64,000 nt of DNA from Rhizobium sp. LC145 (GCF_001005825.1 NZ_LBHV01000004.1:496001-560000); one strand, 5' to 3'; counted from the stretch's first letter, positions 19,121 through 29,073 are shown. Notes: a model not told the origin generated them from the sequence alone. A program made the numbers and translations.

Positions 19121-22100
19121 TCATTCGGCAGCGATAGGAAAGTCCTTGCGCTCCTCGAAGAGATCGCGCTGGTCGGCGCCTGTCTCTTCCTTGTTTTTCG
19201 GCTCGCGGCCGAAGAACAAGGCGTAGCCGGCGGGCAGGACGAGTATGGTGAGCACCGTAGCGACCAGAATGCCGCCCATCATCGCATAGGCCATCGGTCC
19301 CCAGAACACCTCGCGCGAGATCGGGATCAGCGCGAGTATCGCGGTCATCGCAGTCAGCGTGATCGGCCGGAAGCGGCGAACCGCGGCACCCACGATCGCC
19401 TCCTGCCGGGGCATGCCGGCGGCGATGTCCTGATCGATCTGGTCGATGAGGATGATGGAATTGCGGATGATGATGCCGAGCAGCGCGATGACGCCGAGGA
19501 TCGCCACGAACCCGAAGGGCGCGCGGGTGATGAGCAGCGCCATGGCGGCGCCGATCACCCCGAGCGGCCCTGTGGCGAGCACCAGCATGGCCTTGCCGAA
19601 ATGCTGGAGCTGGATCATCAGCAGAAGCAGGATGACGAACAGCATGATCGGCGCCTTGGCGGCAATCGAGGCCTGGCTTTCGGCCGAGTCCTCCGCGCCG
19701 CCCTGGATCTCGACCCTGTAGCCGGCCGGCAGGCTGGCCCGGAGATCGGCCATGTTGCCGTAGAGGTTGAGGGCAACCTGGGTCGGCTCGATGCCGTCCG
19801 GCAGGGTCGCCTTGACGGTGATCGTCGGCAGGCGGTCGCGACGCCATTCTATGCCCTGCTCGAATACCGGCATGACCTTGGCGACCTGCGAGACCGGCAC
19901 GAAGCCGCCGAAATCCGTCGGGATATAGACAGACTGCACGGCCGAAAGCAGATTGCGGCTTGCTTCCGGCTCGCGGGCGACGATCGAGACCGTCTCCTCG
20001 CCGTCGCGGAAATCATCGAGCGGAGCGCCGGAGGCGGCGGCCTGCAGCATCTGACGGATACGCTGCGAGGTGACCCCGAGCGCGCGGGCGCGATCCTGGT
20101 CGATCACCAGCTTCATGGCCGGCACCGGCTCCATCCAGTCGTCGTGGATCGCGCCGAAGTTCGGCTGTTCCTCGAAGCGGGCCTTCACGGCATCGGCGAT
20201 GCGGCGAACTTCTGCCTTGTCCGGGCCGGTGACGCGCATCTGCACCGGCCAGCCGGTCGGCGGGCCGAGGAAGAGCCTGTCCACTTTGCCGCGCACGGAC
20301 GGGAAATCCTCCGCCAGGATGGCGCGCAGCTTGACGATCAGCCGTTCGCGGGCATCCACGTCCTTCGCCATGACCAGAAGCTGCGCATAGTTCGGGTTAC
20401 GAAGCTGCTGGTCGAGCGGCAGGAAGAAGCGCGGCGCACCCTCGCCGATATAGGTGGCGACGAAGGTCTTGTCTGGATCGGGCAGGATCTGTTCCTCGAG
20501 AGCCTTCGCTTGCCGCTCCACTTCCTTGATGCTCGTCCCTTCCGGCAGCCACATATCGACCAGGATCTCGGGCCGTGAGGATTGCGGGAAGAAGCTCTGC
20601 GGAATGAAGTTGAAGGCGTAGAGGCTGCCGCCGAAGGCGGCGAACGTCAGCAGGATGACGATGATCCGGTGGCGCACCGCCCAGCTGATCGTACCGCGCA
20701 GGCGATGGTAGAAGCGGGTGTCGTAGACATCCTTGTGCGTACCCGCATGGGCGCGCTGCTTGAGCAGCATATACCCGAGCCACGGCGTGAAATAGACCGC
20801 CACGAACCAGGAGGTGACAAGCGCGATGCCGACCACGAAAAAGAGCGAGCGCACGTATTCGCCCGCGGTCGAATCCGCAAAGCCGACCGGTATGAAGCCG
20901 GCAGTGGTGATGAGCGTACCGGTCAGCATCGGGAAGGCGGTCGAACGATAGGCGAAGCTCGCCGCATCGAGGCGCTCGAGCCCCTCCTCCAGCTTGCGCT
21001 CCATCATCTCGACCACGATCATCGCGTCATCGACCAGCAGGCCAAGCGCAATGATGAGCGCGCCAAGCGAGATGCGCTGCAGATCGATGCCGATATAGTA
21101 CATGATGGCGAAGGTGGCTGCGAGAACCAGCGGGATGGCGATCGCGATCACGATCCCCGAGCGCCAACCGATCGAAATGAGCGAGACGATCAGCACGATC
21201 ACCAGCGCTTCCATGAGCGCGCGGGTGAATTCGCCGATCGCTTCCGTGACGACTTCCGGCTGGTTCGATATCTGCTCGACGGCGACACCCACCGGCAGCG
21301 TCTGTTCGAAATTATGATAGGTATCCTCGACCGCGTGGCCGACATCGGTGACCTTGAACCCCTTGGCCATCACGACGCCGATCTGGACCGTATCGTGGCC
21401 GTTGAAACGGAACTTGCGCTGGAACGGGTCTTCCAAGCCTTCGCTGACGGTCGCGATATCGCCGAGGCGGATCACCTGATCGCCGCTGCGCAGGCGCAGT
21501 TCCCGGATGTCCTCGGGCGTGGTGATGTCGCCCTCGACCGCAATGCGCACGGATCGCTCGCTGGTCTCCACACTGCCGGCCGGATCGACATTGTTCTGAC
21601 CGGCAATGGCGTCGCGGATATTGACGACGGTCAGCCCGCGCTCGGCCAGAGCCTTCGAGGAGACGTCGATATAGATCTTCTGCGGCTGGTCGCCGAGGAT
21701 CACTGCCTTCTCCACGCCAGGCGTCCCAAGCAGCATGTCGCGCGCCTGGATGGCGATCTTCTTGAGTTCCGGATAACTGTAGCCATCGCCGCTGATCGCG
21801 TGCAGCGTGATGAAGGTATCGCCGAATTCATCGTTGAAATAGGGACCGAGAAGACCTTCGGGCAGCTCCTGCCGGATATCGCCTACCTTCTTGCGCACCT
21901 GATAGAAGGCGTCGGCCACCTCCTGGGCATTGGTATCGCCCTTGATCTGGACGGTGGTGATCGCAAAGCCGGCGCGCGTATAGGACCGGACGAAATCGAG
22001 ATGCGGGGTTTCCTGCAGCTTGCGCTCGATCTTGTTGACCACCTGGTCCTGCATTTCTTCGATCGAAGCGCCCGGCCAGACCGATTGCACCACCATCACG

Positions 22101-22273
22101 CGGAAGGTGAAATCCGGGTCCTCCTTCTGGCCCATGTTCATCACGCCCAGGACACCCATGACGATGATGAGGCCAAACAGGAAGCGGGCGATACTCGGAT
22201 GGCCGATCGCCCAGCGCGAAAGATTGAAGGGTTCCTTGCCGGAGGAAGGATTGGCCTTGTTGGAGGAGGTCAT
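19121..22273 (-). CDS. RND-family efflux transporter, inner membrane permease
   Basis: 1050-residue proton-driven RND pump of the AcrB/MexB superfamily (HAE1-like). The first membrane segment is near residues 28-46 (IARFLFGLIIVMGVLGVMNM), two large periplasmic loops follow, and the transmembrane motif GLLVDDAMIVVEMMERKL carries the paired Asp of the proton relay. The C-terminal half repeats the fold (GVIALLGIIIRNSIILIDQI). It lies 22 bases downstream of its membrane-fusion subunit. No outer membrane TolC gene is present, so it probably uses one encoded elsewhere. Substrates are unknown. Confidence 0.9.
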   Translation of the reverse strand: MTSSNKANPSSGKEPFNLSRWAIGHPSIARFLFGLIIVMGVLGVMNMGQKEDPDFTFRVMVVQSVWPGASIEEMQDQVVNKIERKLQETPHLDFVRSYTRAGFAITTVQIKGDTNAQEVADAFYQVRKKVGDIRQELPEGLLGPYFNDEFGDTFITLHAISGDGYSYPELKKIAIQARDMLLGTPGVEKAVILGDQPQKIYIDVSSKALAERGLTVVNIRDAIAGQNNVDPAGSVETSERSVRIAVEGDITTPEDIRELRLRSGDQVIRLGDIATVSEGLEDPFQRKFRFNGHDTVQIGVVMAKGFKVTDVGHAVEDTYHNFEQTLPVGVAVEQISNQPEVVTEAIGEFTRALMEALVIVLIVSLISIGWRSGIVIAIAIPLVLAATFAIMYYIGIDLQRISLGALIIALGLLVDDAMIVVEMMERKLEEGLERLDAASFAYRSTAFPMLTGTLITTAGFIPVGFADSTAGEYVRSLFFVVGIALVTSWFVAVYFTPWLGYMLLKQRAHAGTHKDVYDTRFYHRLRGTISWAVRHRIIVILLTFAAFGGSLYAFNFIPQSFFPQSSRPEILVDMWLPEGTSIKEVERQAKALEEQILPDPDKTFVATYIGEGAPRFFLPLDQQLRNPNYAQLLVMAKDVDARERLIVKLRAILAEDFPSVRGKVDRLFLGPPTGWPVQMRVTGPDKAEVRRIADAVKARFEEQPNFGAIHDDWMEPVPAMKLVIDQDRARALGVTSQRIRQMLQAAASGAPLDDFRDGEETVSIVAREPEASRNLLSAVQSVYIPTDFGGFVPVSQVAKVMPVFEQGIEWRRDRLPTITVKATLPDGIEPTQVALNLYGNMADLRASLPAGYRVEIQGGAEDSAESQASIAAKAPIMLFVILLLLMIQLQHFGKAMLVLATGPLGVIGAAMALLITRAPFGFVAILGVIALLGIIIRNSIILIDQIDQDIAAGMPRQEAIVGAAVRRFRPITLTAMTAILALIPISREVFWGPMAYAMMGGILVATVLTILVLPAGYALFFGREPKNKEETGADQRDLFEERKDFPIAAE

Positions 22274-22295
22274 GGTCGTGTCCTTCGGTCCGATC

Positions 22296-23456
22296 TCAGG
22301 GCTTCACGGAAGCCGTGGACATGCTGTTGACGTTGCCGAACCGGGAACTCACCATTTCCGGCAGCTTGACCTTCATGTCTTCCTTCATGAACTGCGTGCC
22401 GGCGGAAACGACCACGTCCCCGGTCGAAAGACCTTCCGAAATGCGCACGCCGTGATCAGAAAAGGCGCCGACCGTGACGGGCTGCGACCTGACGGTTCCC
22501 GCCTGCCGATCCACGACCCATACCACGGCCTTGCCGTCCTTCTCACCGAGGGCGGCAAGCGGAATCGCATAGCCTGGAACGGCATTGTCCTCGGTCGCTT
22601 CGATCGTGGCGGTCATGCCGAGCAGGACGCGCGGGTTTTCCGGCAGGCTGACACGAACGGCAAAGGTGCGCGACTGGGCGTCGGCGCTGCCGGCGACCTC
22701 GCGGACGCTGCCTTCGAGAACGAGATCCGGATCGGACCAGAAGCGGGACTTGACGGTCTTGCCGGGACGGAACTGGCCGATATCCACTTCCGGAACGGCG
22801 ATCTGCACCTCCTTGCCGCCATCGACCGCAACGGTGACGACCGGCGTCCCCGAGCCGACGACCTGGCCGATATCGGCGCTGACGGTCGTCACGATACCGT
22901 TCTGGCCCGACCTTAATTCGGTATAGGCAACCTGGTTGCGGGCCTCCTCGAGCGCGGAAGCGGCAGACTGCTGGGCGGAGACCGCCTGGTCATGGGTCAG
23001 TGTCGCCTGTTCCAGTTCGGACTTCGAGGCGATGTTCTTGGAAAAGAGGCTTTGAGCGCGACGGCGGGCGAGTTCGGAAATCTCTTCCTGCTTCGTCGCG
23101 GATGCGAGATCGGCCTCGGCGCGGCGCAAGGCAAGCTGGTAATCAACGGCGTCCAGCTTCGCCAGCACGTCTCCGGGACCGACGCGATCGCCCACGTCCA
23201 CGAGACGCTCGGTGATCTTGCCGCCTACGCGGAACCCGAGATTCATCTCGGTGCGCGCCTTGACGGAGCCGGAATACTCCAGCCGCCGCCCCTGATCGGG
23301 TTCGCCGACCTCGACGACCTTCACCGGCCGGATAGTCTCCTGGGCGTTTGTAGCCCCCTCACCTTCCGAACATCCCGCAAGAAGAGCCAGCGCCGCTGCC
23401 ACGACGCCTCCCTTGAACAATAGCGAAACATTACGCCGTGTAGTCGAAACGAACAT
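22296..23456 (-). CDS. RND efflux membrane-fusion protein (periplasmic adaptor lipoprotein)
   Basis: 386-residue adaptor. The N-terminus ends in the lipobox LALLAGC, so it is probably lipid-anchored to the inner membrane. A biotinyl-lipoyl-like region (RVGGKITERLVDVGDRVGPG), an alpha-helical hairpin (LRRAEADLASATKQEEISEL onwards) and beta-barrel follow. The ATG at 23456 is chosen over GTG 23465 because AGGAG lies 8 bases before it. It lies 36 bases after the tetR gene, on the same strand. Confidence 0.88.
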   Translation of the reverse strand: MFVSTTRRNVSLLFKGGVVAAALALLAGCSEGEGATNAQETIRPVKVVEVGEPDQGRRLEYSGSVKARTEMNLGFRVGGKITERLVDVGDRVGPGDVLAKLDAVDYQLALRRAEADLASATKQEEISELARRRAQSLFSKNIASKSELEQATLTHDQAVSAQQSAASALEEARNQVAYTELRSGQNGIVTTVSADIGQVVGSGTPVVTVAVDGGKEVQIAVPEVDIGQFRPGKTVKSRFWSDPDLVLEGSVREVAGSADAQSRTFAVRVSLPENPRVLLGMTATIEATEDNAVPGYAIPLAALGEKDGKAVVWVVDRQAGTVRSQPVTVGAFSDHGVRISEGLSTGDVVVSAGTQFMKEDMKVKLPEMVSSRFGNVNSMSTASVKP

Positions 23457-23492
23457 GAGCCGCACTCCTGATGGCGGTGATGAACTTTAGCA

Positions 23493-24131
23493 CTATCTCA
23501 AAGCCCGCAGGCCGAACTCGACGAGGTCTTCCGGTTTGCCGATCCGGCTCTCGAGCAGACAGTCGGCGACGAGCTGCGGATGGCACAGTATCACCATGCT
23601 CGACATGAAATTTTCCGCAGCGAGCTCGACATCCTGGTCGCGGAACTCGCCGGCCTCGACGCCTTCCTTGATCAGGACGGCGATAAGCGCGCGAATTTGC
23701 TCCAGATGCTCCTCGATAGCCGGCCATTGCTGCTCGATGGCGATGATGACCATCTCGTGAACCTTCTGCTCGTCTATCATGGTCTCGAGCGTGATGCGGT
23801 GCTGCTGCAGTATATGATCGCGCAGCCTCTCGGCGGCACTGACCGGGCGCCCGGCATTGGCCAGAGCCACCTGATAACTGGCCTCGAGCATGCGTTTGGC
23901 AAGAGCCTGGTGGATATCCGCCTTGGAAGAGAAGAAACGGTAGATGTTGGCCGGCGACATGCCAAGCTCACGAGCGATGTCCGCGACATTGGTCTTGGTG
24001 TAGCCGTAGTGTCGGAACAGCCGCTCCGCCGCATCGAGGATACGGGCGACGTTTTCCTGACGGTTCGCTTCGATGGCCTGAGCGTGGGGTTCCATCTCGG
24101 TTCGGCTTTCTTTACGTGTGACGAATTTCAT
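23493..24131 (-). CDS. TetR/AcrR-family regulator heading the efflux operon
   Basis: 212-residue regulator. The TetR helix-turn-helix spans about residues 28-74 (ILDAAERLFRHYGYTKTNVA, DIARELGMSPANIYRFFSSK), and the rest is a helical ligand-binding domain. It is the first gene of a tetR-MFP-RND operon, so autoregulation as a repressor released by pump substrates is the natural inference. The start may instead be the ATG at 24095 (MEPHAQAIEANRQ), 12 residues in. The gap 24132-24281 is shared with the divergent hybrid kinase and contains a TTTCATTTTTCAT tandem near the start, a possible but unproven operator. Confidence 0.87.
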   Translation of the reverse strand: MKFVTRKESRTEMEPHAQAIEANRQENVARILDAAERLFRHYGYTKTNVADIARELGMSPANIYRFFSSKADIHQALAKRMLEASYQVALANAGRPVSAAERLRDHILQQHRITLETMIDEQKVHEMVIIAIEQQWPAIEEHLEQIRALIAVLIKEGVEAGEFRDQDVELAAENFMSSMVILCHPQLVADCLLESRIGKPEDLVEFGLRALR

Positions 24132-24281
24132 TTTTCATCAGCATTAAATCGACATCGCTCCTTTGTCAACTTCCCGCTGCGGCTGCTGCGGCAGGAAATT
24201 CACCGAGAGGATGGAACAAAATTGGACGAATGGCATTATGATGCGTTGCCGCAGGGGTGCATTGCGGGGTGTCGAATAAAC

Positions 24282-26216
24282 ATGCTTGAAAACTCTGGTA
24301 TCCCGCTGATGAACGAGGAGCGCTACCGGCTTCTCATCGAGGCGATTACGGAATACGCGATATACATGCTGGACGTCGAAGGCCGTGTCGCCAGCTGGAA
24401 TCCCGGCGCTCGCCGGTTCAAGGGGTATGACCCCGACGAAATCCTCGGCGAGCATTTTTCCCGCTTCTACACCGAGGAAGACCAGTCCGCCGGCCTGCCC
24501 CAGCGGGCGTTGGAAACGGCTGCCACGGAAGGACGCTTTGAAAACCAGGGCTGGCGTGTTCGCAAGGACGGAAGCCGCTTCTGGGCGCATGTCGTCATCG
24601 ACCCCATCCGGGACAGTTCCGGCAGGCTCGCGGGTTTTGCCAAGGTCACGCGCGACCTCACCGAACGCAAGCAGACCGAAACGGAGCTGAAGGGCAGCGA
24701 ACAGAAGTTCCAGCTTCTCGTCCAGGGCGTCACCGATTACGCCCTCTACATGCTCGATCCGGAAGGCTACGTCACCAACTGGAACGTGGGGGCCGAACGC
24801 ATCAAGGGCTATACCGCCGACGAGATCGTCGGCTGTCATTTCTCGCAGTTCTATACCGAAGAGGACCGCCTCGCCGGAGAGCCGCAGAAGAGCCTCGACA
24901 CCGCCCGGCGCGAGGGTCGCATTGAGAGGGAAGGCCTGAGACAGCGCAAGGACGGAACCCGCTTCTGGGCGCATGTCATCATAGATGCCATTCACGACGA
25001 GCGTGGAGAACTGATCGGCTTTGCCAAGATCACCCGCGACGTCACGGAAAAGATGGAAGCGCAGAAGGCGCTGAACCAGGCTCGCGAAGAACTTTTCCAG
25101 GCCCAGAAGATGGAAGCGATCGGCCAGCTCACCGGTGGCATCGCCCATGACTTCAACAACCTTCTGATGGCGATCCTCGGCAGCCTGCAGATCCTGCGCA
25201 AGCGCATGCCCAACGACCCTTCGCTCAGCCCGCTGGTCGATAACGCCATCCAGGGAGCCGAACGCGGCGCCGCATTGACGCAGCGCATGCTCGCCTTCTC
25301 CCGCAGGCAGGATCTGAACATGCAGGCGGTGGACATTCCCGCGCTGGTCACGGAGCTGATGGATTTCATGCAACGCTCCCTGGGGTCGACGGTTCGGATC
25401 GAAACCAGGCTTGCCGAGCATCTGGCTCATGTGATGACCGACCCCGTGCAGCTCGAAACAGCGCTGCTCAACCTCGTCGTCAATGCGAGGGATGCGATGC
25501 CCGGCGGCGGGGCCATCATCATCGAAGCACGCGAGATCGACATCCCGGCGAGGCGGGGCAGCCTCAAGCCCGGCCGCTATGTGGAGCTCAGCGTCGCCGA
25601 CACCGGCGAGGGCATGGACGAGGAGACCTTGATCCAGGCCACTACACCCTTCTTCACTACCAAGGGGGTCGGCAAGGGAACAGGGCTAGGTCTTTCCATG
25701 GTCCAGGGCCTCACCGAACAATCCGGCGGCAAGCTGGCGATCGAGAGCAGGAAAGGCGAAGGGACAAAGGTTTCGCTGTTCCTGCCGAGCGCGGATACTC
25801 CGGCATCCTCCCAACCCGCGGAAGCGGCAGCATCATCGGTGGCGGTTCCCAGGAAACAACTCACCGTTCTTGCCGTCGACGACGACGCGCTGGTGCTGAT
25901 GAACACGACCCTCATGCTCGAGGACCTGGGGCATCAGGTGATCGAGGCTTATAGCGGCGTCGATGCGCTGAACACTCTCCGCAACGGCGACAACCGGATC
26001 GACCTTGTGATCACGGACCACTCCATGCCGCGCATGAGCGGCTCGGAGCTTGCCGCGGAAATTCAAGCACAGTGGCCGGATTTGCCGATCGTGCTGGCCA
26101 CGGGCTATGCGGAACTGCCGAGCGGCGGCGACAACCGCCTTCCGCGGTTGGGCAAGCCTTTCTCCCAGGACCAGCTTCAGGATGTGATCACGACTGTATT
26201 GTGCACCAAGGCCTGA
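24282..26216 (+). CDS. Hybrid histidine kinase with tandem PAS domains and C-terminal receiver
   Basis: About 644 residues and no membrane segment, so cytoplasmic. Two PAS domains in tandem (about residues 10-140 and 140-265) look duplicated: both carry YMLD-EG, W-N-GA-R-KGY, FYTEED and DGxRFWAHV. Neither has the NCRFLQ-type cysteine of LOV photosensors. A HisKA phosphoacceptor follows (GGIAHDFNNLLMAILGSLQI), then an HATPase domain (GKGTGLGLSMVQGLTEQSGG) and a receiver domain (VDDDALVLMN, phosphoacceptor Asp in LVITDHSMP). The ATG at 24282 starts just before the first PAS; ATG 24309 is a possible alternative. A longer open frame upstream overlaps tetR and is not used. Partner and signal are unknown. 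Confidence 0.85.
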   Translation: MLENSGIPLMNEERYRLLIEAITEYAIYMLDVEGRVASWNPGARRFKGYDPDEILGEHFSRFYTEEDQSAGLPQRALETAATEGRFENQGWRVRKDGSRFWAHVVIDPIRDSSGRLAGFAKVTRDLTERKQTETELKGSEQKFQLLVQGVTDYALYMLDPEGYVTNWNVGAERIKGYTADEIVGCHFSQFYTEEDRLAGEPQKSLDTARREGRIEREGLRQRKDGTRFWAHVIIDAIHDERGELIGFAKITRDVTEKMEAQKALNQAREELFQAQKMEAIGQLTGGIAHDFNNLLMAILGSLQILRKRMPNDPSLSPLVDNAIQGAERGAALTQRMLAFSRRQDLNMQAVDIPALVTELMDFMQRSLGSTVRIETRLAEHLAHVMTDPVQLETALLNLVVNARDAMPGGGAIIIEAREIDIPARRGSLKPGRYVELSVADTGEGMDEETLIQATTPFFTTKGVGKGTGLGLSMVQGLTEQSGGKLAIESRKGEGTKVSLFLPSADTPASSQPAEAAASSVAVPRKQLTVLAVDDDALVLMNTTLMLEDLGHQVIEAYSGVDALNTLRNGDNRIDLVITDHSMPRMSGSELAAEIQAQWPDLPIVLATGYAELPSGGDNRLPRLGKPFSQDQLQDVITTVLCTKA

Positions 26217-26239
26217 ACAAAAGCGGGCGTGACGGCGTT
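26214..26239 (+). promoter_or_regulatory. Weak GSR (EcfG-type) promoter candidate for the BON gene
   Basis: TGAAC at 26214-26218 (one mismatch to GGAAC), 17 bases, CGTT at 26236-26239. It overlaps the stop codon of the kinase gene and lies 33 bases before the BON gene. Confidence 0.35.
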
Positions 26240-26271
26240 GTTTTCCCGGTCCGACCAGGGAGAACGCCGCA

Positions 26272-26574
26272 ATGGTATTCAAGCACCAGCATTTTCATGA
26301 GACGCCTGCCGAGGTGGAGGCGGAGTTCCCACCCCGCGCGACGGTGGAAAGCGCAGTTTCGGATGCGCTCGCGTCCGCGGGCGGAGTCGATGCCAGCGAT
26401 GTGACGGTAACCGTAAAAGGCGGTGAGGTCACGCTGATGGGCACGGTCCAGGTGCCGGAGGAAATCGGGCGGGCCGAGGAAGTGGCCCGGAGCGTGTCCG
26501 GCATCACGTCAGTCCGCAACCTAATCCGTCACACCGCGCCTTCTTTCTTCAACGGTGGGCAAAGGCCACTCTGA
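26272..26574 (+). CDS. Small BON-domain protein
   Basis: 100-residue protein that is mostly one BON domain (about residues 22-90: VESAVSDALASAGGVDASDV, TVTVKGGEVTLMGTVQVPEE). BON domains are thought to bind phospholipid or attach to membranes and occur in osmotic-shock proteins such as OsmY. There is no signal peptide, so it would be cytoplasmic unless exported by another route. The upstream GSR-like site suggests stress induction. A terminator follows. Confidence 0.8.
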   Translation: MVFKHQHFHETPAEVEAEFPPRATVESAVSDALASAGGVDASDVTVTVKGGEVTLMGTVQVPEEIGRAEEVARSVSGITSVRNLIRHTAPSFFNGGQRPL

Positions 26575-26593
26575 CCTACTGATCTTCTTCCTG

Positions 26594-26630
26594 AAGGAAG
26601 GGCAACCGCGTGTACGATTGCCCTTCTTTC
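26594..26630. terminator. Bidirectional terminator between BON gene and gcd
   Basis: Stem GAAGGGCAA (26597-26605) with TTGCCCTTC (26618-26626), a 12-base loop, and flanking AAG / CTTTC that extend it imperfectly. It lies between two convergent genes. Confidence 0.65.
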
Positions 26631-26639
26631 AAACAAAGA

Positions 26640-28985
26640 TCACCGTGGCAGCGCATAGGCGATGACATAGTCGCCGGGCTTGGTGCCGACCGATCCGTGA
26701 CCGCCGGCGACCATCACCACGAACTGCCGGCCGTCATCCACCGCATAGGTCATCGGCGTCGCCTGTCCACCGGCCGGAAGGCGGGCTTCCCAGAGCTGGC
26801 GGCCAGTCGTGAGATCATAGGCACGCAGATAATCGTCCACGGCCGCACCGAGGAAAGCCACGCCGCCCTTGGTGATCATCGGACCGCCGATGCCCGGAAC
26901 GCCGACCTTGAAGTGCAGCGGCAGCGGCGTCATGTCGTAGACCGTGCCGTTGCGGTGCTTGTAAGCGATCTCGCCGGTGCGCAGGTTCGCACCCGCCACA
27001 TAGCCCCATGGCGGCGCCTGGCAGGGAATCTGCAGCGGTCCCAGGAACGGCCCCATATAGACGCCGTAGGGCGCGCCTTCGTTGCGGTTCAGCCCCTGTT
27101 CGCTACCCTTCTCGTCCGCACCCTTTGGCGGGATTTCCGAACGCGGGACGAGCCGCGAGGTAAAGGCGAGATAGGTGGGCATGCCGAACATGACCTGGCG
27201 CTCGGGATCGACCGCGACGCTGCCCCAGTTGAACGTGCCGAAATTGCCGGGATAGACGATCGTGCCCTGCAGCGACGGCGGCGTATAGCGGCCCTCGTAT
27301 TTCAACTGGTGGAACTTGATGCGGCACACCATCTGGTCGAACATGGTGATGCCCCACATGTCCTTTTCTTGAAGCGTCTCGGGCTTGAACGTCAGCGCCG
27401 AGGTGGGCTGGGTCGGCGCGGTGAAGTCCTCCGGGATGGCTCCGCCTGGAGCCGGCTCTTCCGTCACCGGAATGATCGGTTCCCCGGAACGCCGGTCGAG
27501 CACGTAGATATCGCCCTGCTTCGTCGGCCCGACGAGCGCCGGCACCACGTTGCCGTCCGGTTGCGTGATGTCGAGCAGAACCGGCTGCGCGGGAACGTCC
27601 ATATCCCAGAGGTCGTGATGAACGGTCTGCCGCACCCATCGATCGGCGCCGGTATTAATGTCGAGCGCGACGATCGAGGACGAATATTTCTCCACGTTTT
27701 CGCTGCGTCCCATGCCGAGCTGGTCCGGCACCTGGTTGCCGAGCGGGATGTAGACGAGGCCGAGCTCCTCATCGACGCTGAACACCGACCAGCTGTTCGG
27801 CGAATTGGTGCTGTAGGTCTGGCCAGGGGCCAGCGGCTGGGTCTGGGTGGGATTGCCGGAATCCCAATTCCAGATGAGCTGTCCGCTGTTGACGTCGTAG
27901 GCGCGGATGACGCCGGACTGTTCCTGGGTCGAATAGTTGTCGTTGACTGCACCGCCGATGATGATCTTGTTGCCGACGATCGCCGGCGGAGATGTGGAAT
28001 AATAATATCCCGCCGGGTTGTACCTCATCCCGGTTTCCAGATGCAGCACACCCTGATCGGCGAAGGACGTGCATATCTCGCCGGTCTCCGCATTGAGGGC
28101 TATGAGGCGCGCGTCGGACGTCGGCAGATAGACGCGCTGGGCGCAGGCCGTGCCGGGTGCCGCTGCCGGATCGGCGTAATAGGTCACGCCGCGGCAGGTC
28201 TGGTGTTGCCGGTCGGGGTTCATTCCGGAATTGGAATCGAACTTCCACTTCTCCTGCCCGGTCGTCGCATCGAGCGCGATCGCCCAATTGTGCGGCGTGC
28301 AGAGGTAGAGCATATTGCCGACCTTCAGTGGCGTCACCTGATAGGTGGTCTCGCCGACATCGTCCGGCAGCTTCACGTCACCGGTCTGGTAGCGCCAGAC
28401 TTCCTGAAGATCGGCGACGTTTTCCACATTAATCTGGTCGAGCGGCGAATAGCGCTGACCGTAAGGCGTGCGGCCATACTGGTGCCATTCCCCCGGAGGC
28501 ACGTTGCCGCCAAGCGCGGGCGCCGCCGCAACCGCCTCTTCCGGAAGCTCTCCATCGATATTGTACGGGTCCATGAACATCGAAAGCACCGCGACCGCGA
28601 CCGCGATCACGATCGATAGCGCCAGCGGCGTGGCGCTCGCGCCGTAGCGATAGCCCGTCGTGGGGCTGCTGAAACCGAGCGGCTTCCTTACCCATGGGGT
28701 GAGCAGCCACAGCCCGAGCAGGACGATGAGACCGCCGCGCGGTCCGAGCTGCCACCAATCGAAACCCACTTCCCATATCGCCCAGCCGAGCGATGCGAGG
28801 ATGATGACCGCATAGACGCGCAGTGCCATCGCTCTTCGGAGAAACAGCAGGACGGCCGTCAGGATGAAGGCAAGTCCCGCAACGAGATAGTAAGCGCTTC
28901 CCCCGAGCAGCAGCAAATGGCCGCCGCCGATGGCCAGCGCGATCCCGATCAGCATGAATATGATCGCGGTGATCATGATGGTCAT
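26640..28985 (-). CDS. gcd: Membrane-bound PQQ-dependent dehydrogenase, glucose/quinate/shikimate family
   Basis: 781-residue quinoprotein. About five hydrophobic segments fill residues 1-125 (MTIMITAIIFMLIGIALAIG, then AMALRVYAVIILASLG), followed by the PQQ beta-propeller in the periplasm (WHQYGRTPYGQRYSPLDQIN, THHDL-like VHHDLWDMDVPAQPVLLDI, GNFGTFNWGSVAVDPERQVM). It oxidises glucose to gluconolactone (or quinate/shikimate) and reduces ubiquinone. The ATG at 28985 is chosen because the membrane segment starts right there; the open frame extends 36 residues more without membrane character. No PQQ synthesis genes are in the window. A GSR-type site lies upstream, divergent from udgX. Confidence 0.9.
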   Translation of the reverse strand: MTIMITAIIFMLIGIALAIGGGHLLLLGGSAYYLVAGLAFILTAVLLFLRRAMALRVYAVIILASLGWAIWEVGFDWWQLGPRGGLIVLLGLWLLTPWVRKPLGFSSPTTGYRYGASATPLALSIVIAVAVAVLSMFMDPYNIDGELPEEAVAAAPALGGNVPPGEWHQYGRTPYGQRYSPLDQINVENVADLQEVWRYQTGDVKLPDDVGETTYQVTPLKVGNMLYLCTPHNWAIALDATTGQEKWKFDSNSGMNPDRQHQTCRGVTYYADPAAAPGTACAQRVYLPTSDARLIALNAETGEICTSFADQGVLHLETGMRYNPAGYYYSTSPPAIVGNKIIIGGAVNDNYSTQEQSGVIRAYDVNSGQLIWNWDSGNPTQTQPLAPGQTYSTNSPNSWSVFSVDEELGLVYIPLGNQVPDQLGMGRSENVEKYSSSIVALDINTGADRWVRQTVHHDLWDMDVPAQPVLLDITQPDGNVVPALVGPTKQGDIYVLDRRSGEPIIPVTEEPAPGGAIPEDFTAPTQPTSALTFKPETLQEKDMWGITMFDQMVCRIKFHQLKYEGRYTPPSLQGTIVYPGNFGTFNWGSVAVDPERQVMFGMPTYLAFTSRLVPRSEIPPKGADEKGSEQGLNRNEGAPYGVYMGPFLGPLQIPCQAPPWGYVAGANLRTGEIAYKHRNGTVYDMTPLPLHFKVGVPGIGGPMITKGGVAFLGAAVDDYLRAYDLTTGRQLWEARLPAGGQATPMTYAVDDGRQFVVMVAGGHGSVGTKPGDYVIAYALPR

Positions 28986-29048
28986 ATCGGAAAATCCTGT
29001 TTCGCTGGAAGATCCCGGCACGACGACGCCGTGCTTCCCCGCCGCCTC

Positions 29049-29073
29049 AACACAACGCGCGCAAAAAAGTTCC
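29049..29073 (-). promoter_or_regulatory. GSR-type promoter candidate for gcd
   Basis: On the minus strand: GGAAC at 29073-29069, 16 bases, TGTT at 29052-29049. The -10 lies 63 bases before the gcd start. Confidence 0.45.

Noticed and set aside
20582..22330. Long frame antisense to the RND pump, and similar ones antisense to gcd, the GMC gene and coxA
   Set aside because: All are shadows of well-supported genes; compositions are Arg/Asp/His-rich and without motifs.
24213..24237. GGAAC-N16-CATT upstream of the hybrid kinase
   Set aside because: The -10 has A in place of G (CATT), unlike all other sites here. It may be weakly active but was not counted.
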